A stretch of 64,000 nucleotides of DNA from Serinus canaria (Eukaryota > Chordata > Aves > Passeriformes > Fringillidae). How positions within the stretch are numbered: position 1 is the stretch's first letter; each line of letters starts with the position of its first letter. The notes under the pieces were generated by a model. That model was not told the origin of the DNA and did not search any database. It saw only the letters and a list, made by a program, of their open reading frames with translations. Made by a program: the position numbers and the translations under genes. The stretch is taken from positions 6,643,501 through 6,707,500 of the forward strand of contig NC_066333.1 of assembly GCF_022539315.1 (NCBI RefSeq). Direction: 5' to 3'. Shown here in pieces: positions 14,301 through 26,890 of the stretch.

Positions 14301-17300
14301 ACCTGGTTGCTTTCCTGGCTGCACAGCCCTGCTCCCTCAGGCTGCCTCTCCTTGGGTCACCAGAGGCTGCAGTCGCAGCTCTGTGCTCAGAGGTCTGGTT
14401 TCACTGCAGTAAAAATCTGCTGCCACCCCTTGGTACCCCAACACAATGTGCTATATGGGGCTGTGTCACAGGCTCTTCAGAACTGAGCACACCACTTTTT
14501 CTGGAGACTTCTCTGGACAAATTCTTCCAGTGCATCACTGCCCTCTGGTAAAGAATTTCTTCCTAACAGCTAATCTGAATTTCTCCCTTTTTAGGTTATA
14601 ACAGCTCCCTCTTGTCCTAGCACTCCCAGTCCATGTAAAGCATTGCTCTCCCTCCTTTTTATAAGCCCTTTAGGCAGTGGAAGGTCACAATGAGGTCTCC
14701 CTGGAGCTGTCCCTTCCCCAGGATGAGCACCCCCAGCTCTCCCAGCCAGGCTCAGGAGCAGAGGGCTCCAGACCTCAGAGCAGCTCTGTGGCCTCCTCTG
14801 GAGGCTCCAACAGCTCCACATCTTCCTTGTGCTGAGAGGCCCAGCACTGGATGCAGTGTTCCAGGTGGTGTCTCACAAAGGCAGAGTCAAGGGGAGGAAT
14901 CCCCTCCCTCAACCTGCTGCCCAGCCCTGTTGGTGCAGCCCAGGATGTGGTTGGCACTCTGGGCTACAAGCACACACAGCTGGCTCCTGTCCAATTCCCA
15001 TGTTCTTCTTTTGGGTTGAAAATGGACACCTCTTGTTGCTCCAGCTTTTCTTTTCTGCATTTCTCCTGCAACACGCTGAGGCTGCAAATTTCTAACCTCA
15101 TATTTTGCAACTATGCAATAGTCCAGAAACCTGGATTAGCCTGCAAATGTGACACCCTGGTGTTAAGAGAACTCTTAGCCATCCCAGTGAGTAAAGAGCC
15201 TATAAGAGAAAAGTAGCCACAATCATCCACTGTTTTTTTCCATGACCATATGTTAGTCAAGAGCCACTAAGGAATGCGTCAGTAGCCAAGATGAAAAAAG
15301 CTGCTAATTAGCTCAGCAAGTCCTGGAAGACAGAAATAATTATACAAATATGTTCAGGAAACTCAGACCATCTCTGCACAGGCCTGAGGGGAAAAACCTC
15401 CCCAGAAACCCCTGAAAAATAATTTGTGTGTAACTTGTAATTGATGGAAACCACACTGCAGGGACAGCAATGTGTGACAGCTCCTGAGCTGGAACACCAG
15501 CATGGCTGTGGTACGCAAGAGACCAAACTCTTCTCAGATGAAAACAGACAAATTAAGCTGTGCCCATTACAATTTTAAACTAATGATTTTGTGGAAGAGT
15601 CCTCCAGATTTACCAGATGATGCATTGGCTACTGACAGATAAAAGGAAGTACCCTTAATCCTGAATGAAGGATGCTGCTGAATAAGTTCTGCAGAGTGCA
15701 ATAGCTCCCTGATCCTGAAAAACAGGAACGGATTCAGTTTGAGGGTATTATTGTTAGTGTCATAGCAGAAGGGAAATGGGAAATTAATTTTCTTGGCAAA
15801 GGATAAATGGCAAATCTGGTCTGTAGATAACGTTCCAGGTGGGAGATTAGTCCTTAAGCTGAGGAATACAGAAATTAATTCATTAACTGTAATATCAATA
15901 AAAAATGACTTAGAAGAATAAAAAAAAAATATTGGATTGGAGAAAAGCTACTGGAGAGTGGATCCTTAAGTGTCATCTGAAAAAACCACTCAGATGAAAT
16001 AGTTCATCACTGACTTTGGCACAGTGGCATTAAACAGCATTGTCCATCCCAGATGGGCTGGGACAACACCCAGAAATAACTGGCTGACCTTAGAGAGTGG
16101 AGAAGGTGAGAAGATATAAGATATAATAATAGGAAATAAAAGACCACACCTCTAGGGAGAAATAACAATGATTTCAGTGACAGACTTATCACCTGGAAAT
16201 CGTGAAGAATGTGAAAGCCCTTGTTAATCAAAGACAAAAAAGTGAACACAGTGAACGCATTTCAACAAAGTGAAATGGCCCTGAAAAAGGAAAATGCAAT
16301 CTTAAGCTGTATAAGAGAAAATAGTTATACAGATTTAAATGTTAATGTCATTGGATGAGATGACAAGAATTAAACCATGTTCAGTGAAGGGTTACTAGAA
16401 TAAATTAATACATGAAAAATCTTCTGGACAAAAAAAAAAAAAAAAAAATCTAGTTTAGTAAGCTATAAAGATTTATTGAGAGCACATAAACCTTAAGGAA
16501 AAAAAAAAAAGTTCTTCAAGTGATTATACAAGGACATTTAGATTGCTCAGAATAATTAAATCACAGGTCTAGAAGGATCTTAGAAAGTCATCGAGTCCCA
16601 CACCAGGGCTCTAAGGCAGGTTCAGTTCAGCACTTAGGTCATTCCTGAGAGGTCTTGAATTCCTTCTCAATGACCAGCCTTTAGGGAAGCTCCAGCACCT
16701 CCCCTGGCAATTCCCTCCAATAAAGCACAAGCCTTTCTATTAGATCTTTATCCTATTAACTAACCAAATCTTTCTTGCTTTGACTTCAGTATATAATTTC
16801 TCATCCTACATATGATCGACACCAAGAATAGATTTTATTTCCCCCTGCCCCATCTTCTTCACAAGAATTTCTGGAGTTAATTACAATGCTTGCCCCATTC
16901 CTTGCCCCCATTTATTTCCTACCTTAAATAATTCTGAGTTAATTCATACTTCAGATTTTCAGGAATGCTGAGCATTCTTAATGCTCCTCCCACTTTTTCC
17001 AACTGATCCACACCTTGAAGTGCAGCACCTGAAACTGCACACAGGTCTCCATGTCTATGCTAGCCCAAAACTTCAGGAGTCAACAGTGATGATATTATTT
17101 TTAAAAAGTGTGGACAGCAACCACAAAAATAGATTTCTATCACATGATACAGTTTTTAAAATAAACTGCAATGTTTTTATTTGCAGGAAGGGAAGGATGG
17201 GAAGTTCCTATAGGAAGGTAAAGAAGTTGATTCAATAAAATAGAAAAGCTGACCTTTTGTATGTATTTCCTGCCATCCTGAATCTTTCAGAAAATATCTT

Positions 17301-20300
17301 TAAACATTATGGAATTGAAAACAGAGCTAAGCAGATATTGCTACCTAAAGAGTAACCAAAACAAACTAAACCTCTGTGGGAACCAATGCTTTCACAGCAG
17401 CTAAATACTGTGCCATAAACTTGGAAAAACAATGAAGAACAATGAACTCTGAGTGAATGGCTGAGCAGGTTATCCTAATAACATTCCTGATAGGACTTTG
17501 GATCAGGCAAGCAAAGGTCTTCATTTAGGAATCTTAAAACAAGACAAACATATCTGGAAAAAGGGAAAAATGTCATCTGTGTCATTCTTTTCAAATCTTT
17601 TTCAATCTGTTCCACTTCTAACTACCCTGAGAAGACAGAAAAATGTGATGAGCTCGCCTGGACTTTTGTCTGTCTTCCTCACAAAAACACAATGTGCAGA
17701 CAGGGGACATTTAGATAATACACAAGGCTACACTAAAAGTAGGGGGAAAAAGTTAAGTGATGTAACTTGGATCCTTCTTTCACCCCCACACCTTCCCTGG
17801 CCATATATAATAACAGACATAACCACTGAACTGCACCTCCTCATGGAGCTGTAACAATTCCATTTTGCAAATAGAAGTTTTCTCCTTGTTAATCAGGACA
17901 GAAATGTTTCTGAAAGGTTGCTGGTGTTCTCAGCTTTAAGCCTGCCCGACTTGGTTTTCAGGTGATGATGTCTACATGTCCAATGAAAACGAGAGACAAG
18001 AATATGTTCTAAATGAAAATGGAATAATCTTTGTGGGCAATGCAAGGTACATTGAAGCAAGAGGGTGGTATTATGGACAGGTAAGTCACAAGGAATTTGT
18101 TTGGACTCTCATTCTGTCTCCAACAGCATTTATCTTATCATTATTTGCACCAACCTGGGTGGCCTTACTTGTGCTTTGCTCACAGTGTGCCCCACTGTCC
18201 CTGTCACCTTTGGGCTGGGATATCTCATGCAGTAAAATTTCATTTCATTTTGCTTGTGAAACCATCCATTCTCTTAAAAATGTATCTTAATCTGATCACA
18301 GTTTCAAGACCTCCTAAACATCTGTCTCACCATGCTTGATCTGAGCCTGTACTACCGCCAGGACCCGGCCATGGACGTGTCCCGACGAGGAGACCCCAAA
18401 TACGTGGGCAGAGTAATCAGTTCCATGGTAAGGAATGGACACCTTAACCCCAACCCCACAGGAGGGAGCAGAAAGCACCTCTGAGGCTCAGCTGTGAGCA
18501 GTAAATGAGCTAGGTACAGGGCACTGCAGACAATTCATTGCGTGCATTCTGTGCACTGGGCTCTCTTTAGATCAATGGGAATGATAACGACAATGGAGTT
18601 CTCCTGGGGAAGTGGCAAGGGAGTTTCCACTCGCATGAGAACCCCTCCAGGTGGGATGGCAGCGTGGTGATCCTCAAGAAATGGCGCCAGGACAACTACA
18701 GACCTGTCCAGTATGGCCAGTGCTGGGTTTTTGCAGGTGTCATGTGTACAGGTAAGCTGTCAGGATAGAGGCTGGGCTGAAATTTTGGGACCTCTGGTTT
18801 TATCAAAAGTGCAAAGCAGTAATTTCTACAAAGGAAACAGTACTGTGAAGACCATTAATGCTGAAGAATCACAAAATATTTAGACACTTTGTTTCTCAGA
18901 TTTTTGTACTCATTGAAGTTTGTAATTTGTAATCACAAAGCTGTGTGGGTTCTGTTGCATTTCTTGCTTGTTTGTTTTTTTATAAAATATATTTCAGTTT
19001 TGAGGTGCTTGGGGATTCCAACTCGTTTGGTTTCAAATTTTAACTCTGCCCATGACGTGGATAGAAACCTGAGTATCGATAAGTACTATGACAGCTCTGG
19101 AAGGAGTCTTAATATCAGCAAGGATTCCACATGGTAAATATAATTTCTTCCATCTCATCAGCAACAGTAGAGAGGATCTAGGAGACCTGAAAACATGAAC
19201 ACTAGTAGTACAAAAGCAACTGAGTGGGCAAAATGTAATACAGCCATCTGCATTAATACTGCAGACATCCATCTGGAAAACAAACAAACAACATCCTTCA
19301 TTATTTTCTCCCTCCCTGCCCTGAGGTCTATACCTCAAAAGCAGGCAGTAAATCTGTCCTTTGAAAGAGGTGCTGTAACTTGACACTTTGTGCCTCAGTT
19401 TAGAGTTTAGAAATCTATTTTTAAAAATTCACTACTTGTCTCCAACTGGAAGTGTGCATGACTACTCTATATTATTGTTCTTTTTAGACATTGTTCTTTG
19501 TCTCCAGGGACTATCATGTCTGGAATGAAAGCTGGTTCATTCGCCCAGACCTGGGAAGGGCATACAATGGGTGGCAGGTTTTAGATGCAACTCCACAAGA
19601 ACAAAGCAGAGGTAACAGCCTAAGCTCCCAGCCTGACTTAAGAGTCCTCCTCCAAACTGAGCACAACTAATAAAGCTTAACCTATTTTTTATTTTACATT
19701 TCAGGAATTTTTCAGTGTGGCCCTGCATCTGTCTTGGCCATCAAAGAGGGTGAAGTCAACCTGGATTACGACACCTTGTTTGTGTACTCGGAGGTGAACG
19801 CCGACTGCAACAGGTGGATTGTGTACAATGATGGAAGCAAGAGAAGAGTTTATTGTGACACTGAAATCATTGGCAGGTCTATCAGCACCAAAGCTGTGGG
19901 CAGCAATGGCCGTGTGGATATCACTGCTAACTACAAATATCCAGAAGGTAGAGGAATTAGCACAAATTATTTCCTGTTATTGCCTACTGAATCCTTGGTG
20001 CTGGGAAGCTCCATGGATAGATAACCTGCTTGGTTTAAACACCTCTCCCCTGCCTTCAGAAAATACTTCTGCCAGTGTGCTCAGATTACTTTCTTAATAC
20101 AATGGGTGTTTTATTTCTGGGCTTGTGCATTCAGTAGCTTCTTTACTAAGGGACAATACAAAATATACTTTAGTCCCTTCCACAGAAGTGTAAAATTTAA
20201 TGCATACACAAAAAAGGGCTATAAAATACATTTTACTACCCAAGGCAAATAAACCATCAGGTTCACTTAGCACATTACTGCCTGTTCTGACCAGAGAAAA

Positions 20301-23300
20301 AGAAATCTCACTTCTACACAAATACAAATGCATCCTATTTCATATAGTGATTTATTCACCTTGTCATGGTATATCCTCAGTGAAAAATCTGAATGGAGGC
20401 TTAATGAAGATACAGGGAGCTTTTAGGTATTGCATATATCTGAGTGATGCTGATCCCCTGTATTGGTCTGAAAACCTTTACACAGAGGAAGTGCATTTGC
20501 AACAAAAGTAGAATTTTACTTGATCCTCTGCTTCCACCAGGTTCATCTGAGGAAAGACAAGTCTATAGAAAAGCCTTGGGTAAGATATTGGGAATAAGTG
20601 TCACAGAAGGACACACAGACTCTTCTGGGGGAAGATCTTCAGAGACAATGAGAAACCCTGGCATTGCTGGGAAATTCAAGCTGGCTGAACCTCCAGTTTT
20701 TGGCAAGGACATTAACCTGGTCCTGGTCCTCAACAACCTCTCCTCCGACCGCAAGAGCATCAGGGTGGACATGAGTGCCTCCACCATCCTCTACACAAGG
20801 AGAGCTGTGGCAGAGATCCTGAAGGCAGCCACTTCTGTGGAGCTTGGTCCTAAACAAGGTAACTTTTAATGTCCCTAAGGAGAGCAATAAAGCTCTGCTC
20901 CCAGCCACAGGAAGCCAATTGGAAGAAGCATCAATATCATACTTGTATCAGCTTTTGGTACAGCTGCCCATTGTTTATGACTGCATTTTACATTATTTTT
21001 TTTCTTCTGAAAATTTTCACTAGTTCAAGCATTAAGTGGATGTCTCATGAAATGTTACATGGGAGGCTGCACTTGTTATAGCTCCAGAAGCAGCACTATG
21101 TGTGTGTGTCATGGTTTCTATATGTATATATATATGTGCATGTGTGTGGTGATTATTATATAGGAACACATCTTACTCTTAACAAGTAAAAAAAGTCTGA
21201 TGTGTGCCTTCTGGCACCCAACAGGCAACACATGAAAAGAAATCAACTAGGAAAAAGCTTAAAAGTTACAGTGAAACTCTGTCTCTCTTTTGAAGAGTAA
21301 AGACTATTGAAATTATTATAGAGATCTTTTTCATCCCCAGGAGCTACAAAGATAAACATTTTCCCCATAGACAACAGAAAAGTTGTAGGACTACAATGAG
21401 CAGCTGACCAGGTCACTTGAAAAGGATCTCTGTGAAACTTGACCCAAACTTTCTTCTCGACTGAGGTAAAATAAAAAGGATATAAGGAGGGAATAGATTA
21501 AAATAGTTATACCTCTAATCATAAGAAATACAAAGGGTCAGGAATCCAGTGAAATGCAGATAAGCAGACTCCCTCAGTTTCAGGCCAATATCCTCTATTC
21601 AAAAGTGTAAGGGTCAAACGAGTTAAAGTAGGCAAGGATCACCAGAAGAAGGAAATACACAATCAGTTTCATGAGAAGGAAATATAAACAATCTCCACTG
21701 CCATCTTTTTTCTCTTCAGTAATTAATAAAACCCCTCACTAGAACTCTTTTCTCTTTAGCTTGCTTTGAAAACGTAATGGTTCCTAAATCTATGTCTGAA
21801 TTCTAGGGAAGCATGTCCGGGTAAAGATCCCTTATACTCACTATGGAAAATACCTGACCACTGACAAAAGGATCCAAGTCACTGCTCTGTGTGAAGTCAT
21901 GCGCTCGCACGGGCTGAAGCTGCTGGTGGAGAAGACAATCATTTTAGAGGACACAAACATCATCATTAAGGTGAACAGTTTTCTCCCTGATGTTCTGAAT
22001 AGATGCTAAAAGGTTTTTCTGGAGCTCAGATCTTAGGATGAGAATCTGGGGATAAATGTATTGCATTTAGGCTGCCATTTCAGATGTTGTTCCAAAATTC
22101 TGCCTGCTTGAATTGAGAATGCAAGGATGTGAGAGGCCAGTTCTGAACCTTGGCCTGAATCTGCCCCCATTTTCAGAACAGCTCTGTTACCTTCTTTTTT
22201 CCCAGTCACAAGCCTCTGCCTTATTTTCCACAGTACTTGTTTGCATTCCATGTATTGGTAAGTGCTTGTGTTGTCCTTGAAGAGCTTTGCCAAAATTCAG
22301 ATTTAAACCCTTAGTTCTAACCAGTGCTAGAGCCAGTTCATATTGTTTTAGCACTTCAATCCTAATCAATGATGTGCCAAAAAAGAAAAAAAGCCACTCA
22401 GCAACCAAAAGATCAGACAGGTTTCATGGGACATGTCTGTGTAGAGCCAGGGCTCTGTTTCACTGAAATGATGCACAAAATATTGCAGACAGCTGGACAG
22501 CCCTACTGAGCTGAGCCACATCCAGCTTCAAACATGAGGAAAGCTAATGTTTGGCCAGCTAAATGCCACTTGCAGCTCTGTGACATTGTTCACAGGGGTC
22601 TTGGGATGAGGGAAGAGATGAGAAAGTTGGCTCCATGTTCAGAAGGCTTGGTTTATTATTTTATGATATATATTATATTAAAACTATACTAAAAGAACAG
22701 AAGAAAGGATTTCATCAGAAGGCTGGCTAAGAATAGAAAAGGAATGAATAACAAAGGCTTGTGTCTGACTGAGACAGTCTGGACAGCTGGACTGGGATTG
22801 GCCATTAATTGAAACAACCAGATGAGACCAATCCCAGATCCACCTGCTGCATCCCACAGCAGCAGAGAATCATTGTTTGCAGTTTGTTCCTGAGGCCTCT
22901 CAGCTTCTCAGGAGGGAAAAATCCTAAGGAAAGGATTTTTCATAGAACATGTCAGTGACACAGCTCCACTGAATCCTGACTCCAGGGAGCAAAGCATAAG
23001 CCAGGGAGTGAGCAGAAAGGTGTTTTGTCCTTCAGGTGCCCCGGAGGGTTGTGGTGAACAGAGCTGTGTCCCTGGAGATCTCCTACGCCAACCCCCTCCC
23101 GGAGCCCGTCAGCCGCTGCGTGCTGCTCGTCACCCTGATGAACCAACAGGTCAAGATCAAGTAAGTGCCACCTGCAGCAACCCCTCACTGCCTCCAGCAC
23201 CACCCCCAGCACACCTGACTTCTCAAACAGAAAATAAACCCACACTTGACTTCTCTTTTTTATATTTTCTATTTCTGAAAACAAAAGTGACACCAGACAT

Positions 23301-24415
23301 GTAGGTAGGATTCCTTCATCATGTGGAGTTCCTTCCACACAGAGATTCTTTAACAACCAGACCTGCTAACATTCTTTTTTTCTGGGAAAGCAAATGAGCA
23401 AATGCACATGTCAAATTCTTTTGTCTCTCTGCAGCTTACTCTACAGTTTGATGTTCTGTTTTTATTTTCACATACAATACCCTGATACTACATATCATAT
23501 AGACATATCATACTACATATCATATTGATATGAAATTCATATCAATACCCTGATAATTAGGCCAAAGCAAACAAGCCAGACACTCCCCTTGGTTCAGTCC
23601 AAACAAAAAGCTGCTCTGTTCCTCTGTTCCCCATTAAAGCAAGAAAAACTTGCCTTTTCAAAACATAAAAGCAAATTGTTATTTTTATTAATTTTTTTTC
23701 CTCTGGACTCTGCTGCTTTATGGATCATCTCAGTGTTGAGTAATAGTTTGTATTTCCTAAAGCTTCTTCTATTGTAAAACAGCCTGACTTGCTTTGGCTG
23801 TGGAACTATTTGGACTTAATAATACATTAAATAAAAAAGGAAAACATTGTTCCAGTAAAAGGCTAAGCCAATTTAGGCCAAAAGGAGATAAAAAACAAAG
23901 CACAATTAGAAAAATCATTATTGCTAAAATGGACATGAACCAAGCAGGCATTGGACAGAGCACTGACCTTTGACATCAAAGTTTTTCTATTCTGAGTTTG
24001 TGCTGACTATCCAAATTTGCACCCAGCCCTAAGATGAAGCTGTGACATTGCACCTCTCTTTTCCATAGCTCCATTTGAGAGTAAAGGAAGATGGTACTGT
24101 CCTTTCTCATTTCTTAGTCTACACAAAGCCTCAAACCTCAAGTAATTCTCAAAACCCAAGGCTGGGTCTCAAGTAACTGCAGCTCTGTTTCTTGGGAATC
24201 TCATAAAAGACAAGGAAGCCTGAACTAATTTTTTTTTCTCTACTTTTTCTATTTTTTTTTTCAGTTTGGCACGACTGGCACCGAGGGAGAGATCAAAAAT
24301 TTACTTTGAGTTCACACCTCGGAGGGCTGGGCCCTTACAGCTGCAAGTAGACTTCTCTTGTGACAAATTTTCACATGTTAAGGGATTTGTAACAATTGCA
24401 GTAGCCCCTGCATAA
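11351..24415 (+). CDS. Gene B: TGM6-like transglutaminase, complete (13 coding exons, 695 aa)
   Basis: Exons: 11351-11357, 13258-13431, 14026-14265, 17962-18080, 18302-18427, 18571-18751, 18998-19133, 19508-19611, 19705-19947, 20541-20858, 21807-21970, 23036-23160, 24265-24415 (stop TAA). The first exon is only ATGGCAG before a GTGAGT donor, the usual tiny TGM exon. The order is an N-terminal beta-sandwich (to about residue 140), catalytic core, and two C-terminal beta-barrels. The triad is Cys273 ([10 protein letters not shown]), His331 (DYHVWNE) and Asp354, with Trp237 in GKWQG. The calcium-site-1 loop NGNDNDNG is one residue longer than usual. The interdomain loop is Ser/Gly-rich. [12 protein letters not shown] and [12 protein letters not shown] resemble mammalian TGM6. 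Two solo LTRs lie in introns 2 and 11. All phases join without a break, so the gene looks functional. The TGM6-like label is an inference from motifs. Confidence 0.95.
13584..13967 (+). mobile_element. Solo LTR of a songbird endogenous retrovirus, copy 1
   Basis: About 384 bp of noncoding LTR with shared blocks tatgaaaaatcctt, tctcctgagaagctg, cttctgatgaaatcctttct, an A/T-rich TATA/poly(A) zone near 13850-13900 and a terminal gacccctgtgaaca. It matches the inverted copy at 22579-22962 block by block. It lies in intron 2 of gene B, with its right end about 58 bp before exon 3. No internal retroviral genes are present. The right boundary is uncertain by some bases. Confidence 0.8.
14485..14995 (-). 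repeat. CR1 LINE fragment, antisense
   Basis: The + strand carries antisense CR1 blocks: aagaatttcttcctaacagc, the caatgaggtctccctggagc region, ccttccccaggatgagcacc, the ggccagcactggatgcagtg-type region and ctgtccaattcccatg. It lies in intron 3 of gene B. Confidence 0.82.
16431..16448. repeat. Poly(A) run
   Basis: An uninterrupted A-run of about 18 bases in intron 3 of gene B. Confidence 0.8.
16560..17060 (-). repeat. Old CR1-like fragment, antisense
   Basis: It starts with an antisense CR1-like end (gtctagaaggatcttagaaa) and continues with weakly CR1-like text to about 17050 (ctgatccacaccttgaagtg). It is more diverged than the other copies. It lies in intron 3 of gene B. Confidence 0.5.
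21116..21150. repeat. AT/GT microsatellite
   Basis: A short tatata / tgtgtg alternating tract in intron 10 of gene B. Confidence 0.7.
22579..22962 (-). mobile_element. Solo LTR of the same ERV family, copy 2, inverted
   Basis: The 384-bp element read on the - strand starts TGTGTCACTGAC and ends CAATGTCACA, with the same blocks as the copy at 13584-13967. The + strand base stretch GCTC occurs immediately on both sides (22575-22578 and 22963-22966), consistent with a 4-bp target-site duplication. It lies in intron 11 of gene B, 73 bp before exon 12. No coding remnant is present. Confidence 0.85.
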
Positions 24416-24745
24416 TGTGATGGAATCAACCTTCCATTTCAGCACTAACACAGGAAGACACTCTCCTCTGTATAGGGACAGTGGTGACAGAAAGGAACTT
24501 TGCACAAAAAATCAATGACCTCTTACATTGCAATAGAATCAAGTCTGCTTTCATGGTGCTTAATTATTTAGTCTCCAGTTGTATTTCTCTTCCCTCCCAC
24601 CCCCTGACAAAAGAAAAAAAATTAAGCCCCTTCTTTGTAGAAATAGTTTCACTATTTTCAAATCTTATTCTGTTAAGATCCCAGTTTTGACTCTTCCCTC
24701 AAATAATTATTACAATCTCCTTTTGACCACATTCTAATTGTCAGC

Positions 24746-24755
24746 AATAAATAAA
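24746..24755 (+). terminator. Polyadenylation signals of gene B
   Basis: Two overlapping AATAAA hexamers lie about 330 bp after the gene B stop codon. Confidence 0.75.
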
Positions 24756-26748
24756 AATCATTCTCAACTGTATTGTTTTGTAATGATTTATACATTCTAT
24801 GGGGTATTACAAGAAATCACGAGACTGAGGAAAAGGGATTTTTTTTCTTCATTTCACAAGCCACTAACCTAGAATAGTGGAACATTTCCTCTGTTGTTCA
24901 CCTAATATCTCATATGTATTTTTGACACCTATAGCTCCATGAATGGGGAGGAAAAAAGCCTAGGGAGGATGGGAAAAGTGATGCTTGGCAGTATTTTGTG
25001 TAGCCTGTGGGCACAGGCCTCTCACAGAGTGGAGAACACATGTACATATTCAAAACAGCACCTTAATTCCTATGCAGCCTGACAGAGTCCCAGGCCCCAC
25101 AAAGCACAGGGAGGGTTTTGCAATAGTGTGGCAGCCCAGCAGCACAGGGTGAATAACTCCCCTTGCCCACCAGTGTAAGGTCATGAGGACAAGGAACACA
25201 TCTGGCACCCAACCTTCCCTCAGGGCAGCCCTGACCCCACACTCGTCAGGGTCTGCAGACAGAAGCAGACACTGTGAGCTCCCAGTCCCAGCATCTCCAG
25301 GTACCAGGGCTGCCCTGAAAGCCACCCTGAAGTGGCTGTAAGGATTCCCTGCTCCTGCAGCCTCTCCAGGGCTGCTGGGACAGGGGATGACTGAGCAGGT
25401 ACAGGAGCTGCCAGGTCACCCTGAGAGCAGGATGTGGGGCAATCCTGGTGTGCAAACAACTCTGCCAAGCCTGAAGAGTTATATTTGCTGTGTGACTTAC
25501 AAAAAGCCTAAAGCAGAATTAATAAGCTGGAAGAGAGCTGTTGGGAGCTATGGGCATGGACATTTTTGTCTGACAGTTGAGCATATTTCAGAATCTGAGG
25601 GATCCAGATATAAACACAAATTTTTACAGGAAAAAAAACCTCATAAGAAACTATAAAAAAACCCTTTGTATTTTAACTGCAGGCAATTAATTCTCCTTTT
25701 TGGTTCCTGGCAACCTTGACATGAAAGTGGAAACAAAACAGAAAACAGAACTGAAAAAAAGACACAAGGCAGAATGTAGAGGTGAGGAAAACAAGAGATC
25801 ATCCCTGCCCCTGACACCCCTTACTCCTCATTACAGTTCACTGGAAGTCCAGAGCAGTCTGCAACCCACTCTTGGGACAAATTGGCAGGGCATGATTTCA
25901 GATAAGCTGTTGCACAGGATGAGGGAGGAGAGGGCAGGAGGGAGCTGCAGGAGCAGAGTGCTGTAATTACAGTGGGCAGGGCTCACACCAGAAGAGCAGC
26001 TCTGCAGCTTCCTCCAGGGCCCAACCAACCTTGCCATGCCAAACAGCTACAGAGAAGCTACGTGCATGTGTGATGAGCACCAAACTACAAAGAAAAATTA
26101 TTAGAAGCAGAGGCAGCCATTAAAGACTTCTCTTTACTTAACCAAGTCCCCAGTCACAGCTGACTGGCACAACAATGCTCCCTCCCTGGGAAGTGTTTCT
26201 CCTTACAGAAGAAATGCAGATTATATTATGCAGATTATAATCATGTCAGAAACAGGTAATGAGAATGAAGCATTATTACAATAATGTTGTGGGAAAGACA
26301 GAAGGAATTATATGCAGTAATATGGAAGATTTTCAGATTCATGTACTTAAAAAAAAGGGGGGGGTGGGGAAACTATTGGCAGTAACACTAATTACTATAA
26401 ATCTACTTGGATTACTCCTTGTCCCACACAGCTGTGCTGTACCATGGGTATATTAGTCTACACTTGCCCTCTGCACATACAGTCCCCAAAAACCTAAAAT
26501 GACACAAACCAAACCATTAAGTTGCTTCTGTCTAGTTAAGATAGTATTTCCTTCATTAGACCCAATTTTGGGTGCTTTCCTCTCTAAAATGCCAGAATAC
26601 TGATTCTTGTCTTTCCTCAGTCCTGCAGCAGTTTTACATAAGGATAATTGGATTCAAGATTGTGCAATTAAAGCAGTCATCAGTGGATGCTCACGTAGGA
26701 TATCACTACAAAAACAGTAGCTACCAACCACAGGTCACACCCAGCTTG
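24756..26748. other. Intergenic region between genes B and C
   Basis: I recognise no gene or repeat family here. Open frames around 25,050-25,470 and 25,700-25,970 have no conserved motif and overlap on both strands. Confidence 0.5.
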
Positions 26749-26754
26749 TATAAA
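26749..26754 (+). promoter_or_regulatory. Probable TATA box of gene C
   Basis: TATAAA lies 137 bp upstream of the gene C start codon. This would place transcription start near 26,780 and give a leader of about 110 nt. Position is the only support. Confidence 0.5.
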
Positions 26755-26890
26755 CTCCAGCCTAGGTAGCCAAGTCCAGTCCTGAGCCTTTCATTACAGT
26801 GCTGCTGGAAGAGGATGTAGGATGTTCTTGCACTCTTTTGTAACTGTACCTTGAGCTACACACGAGGGTGGAAAAGAAGAAGGATTCCCT

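Noticed and set aside
26440..26450. Alternative first exon ATGG/GTATAT for gene C
   Set aside because: It gives a weaker donor and a shorter N-terminus than ATGGCCG/GTAAGT at 26891, which yields the family-typical MAA start and lies below a TATA box.
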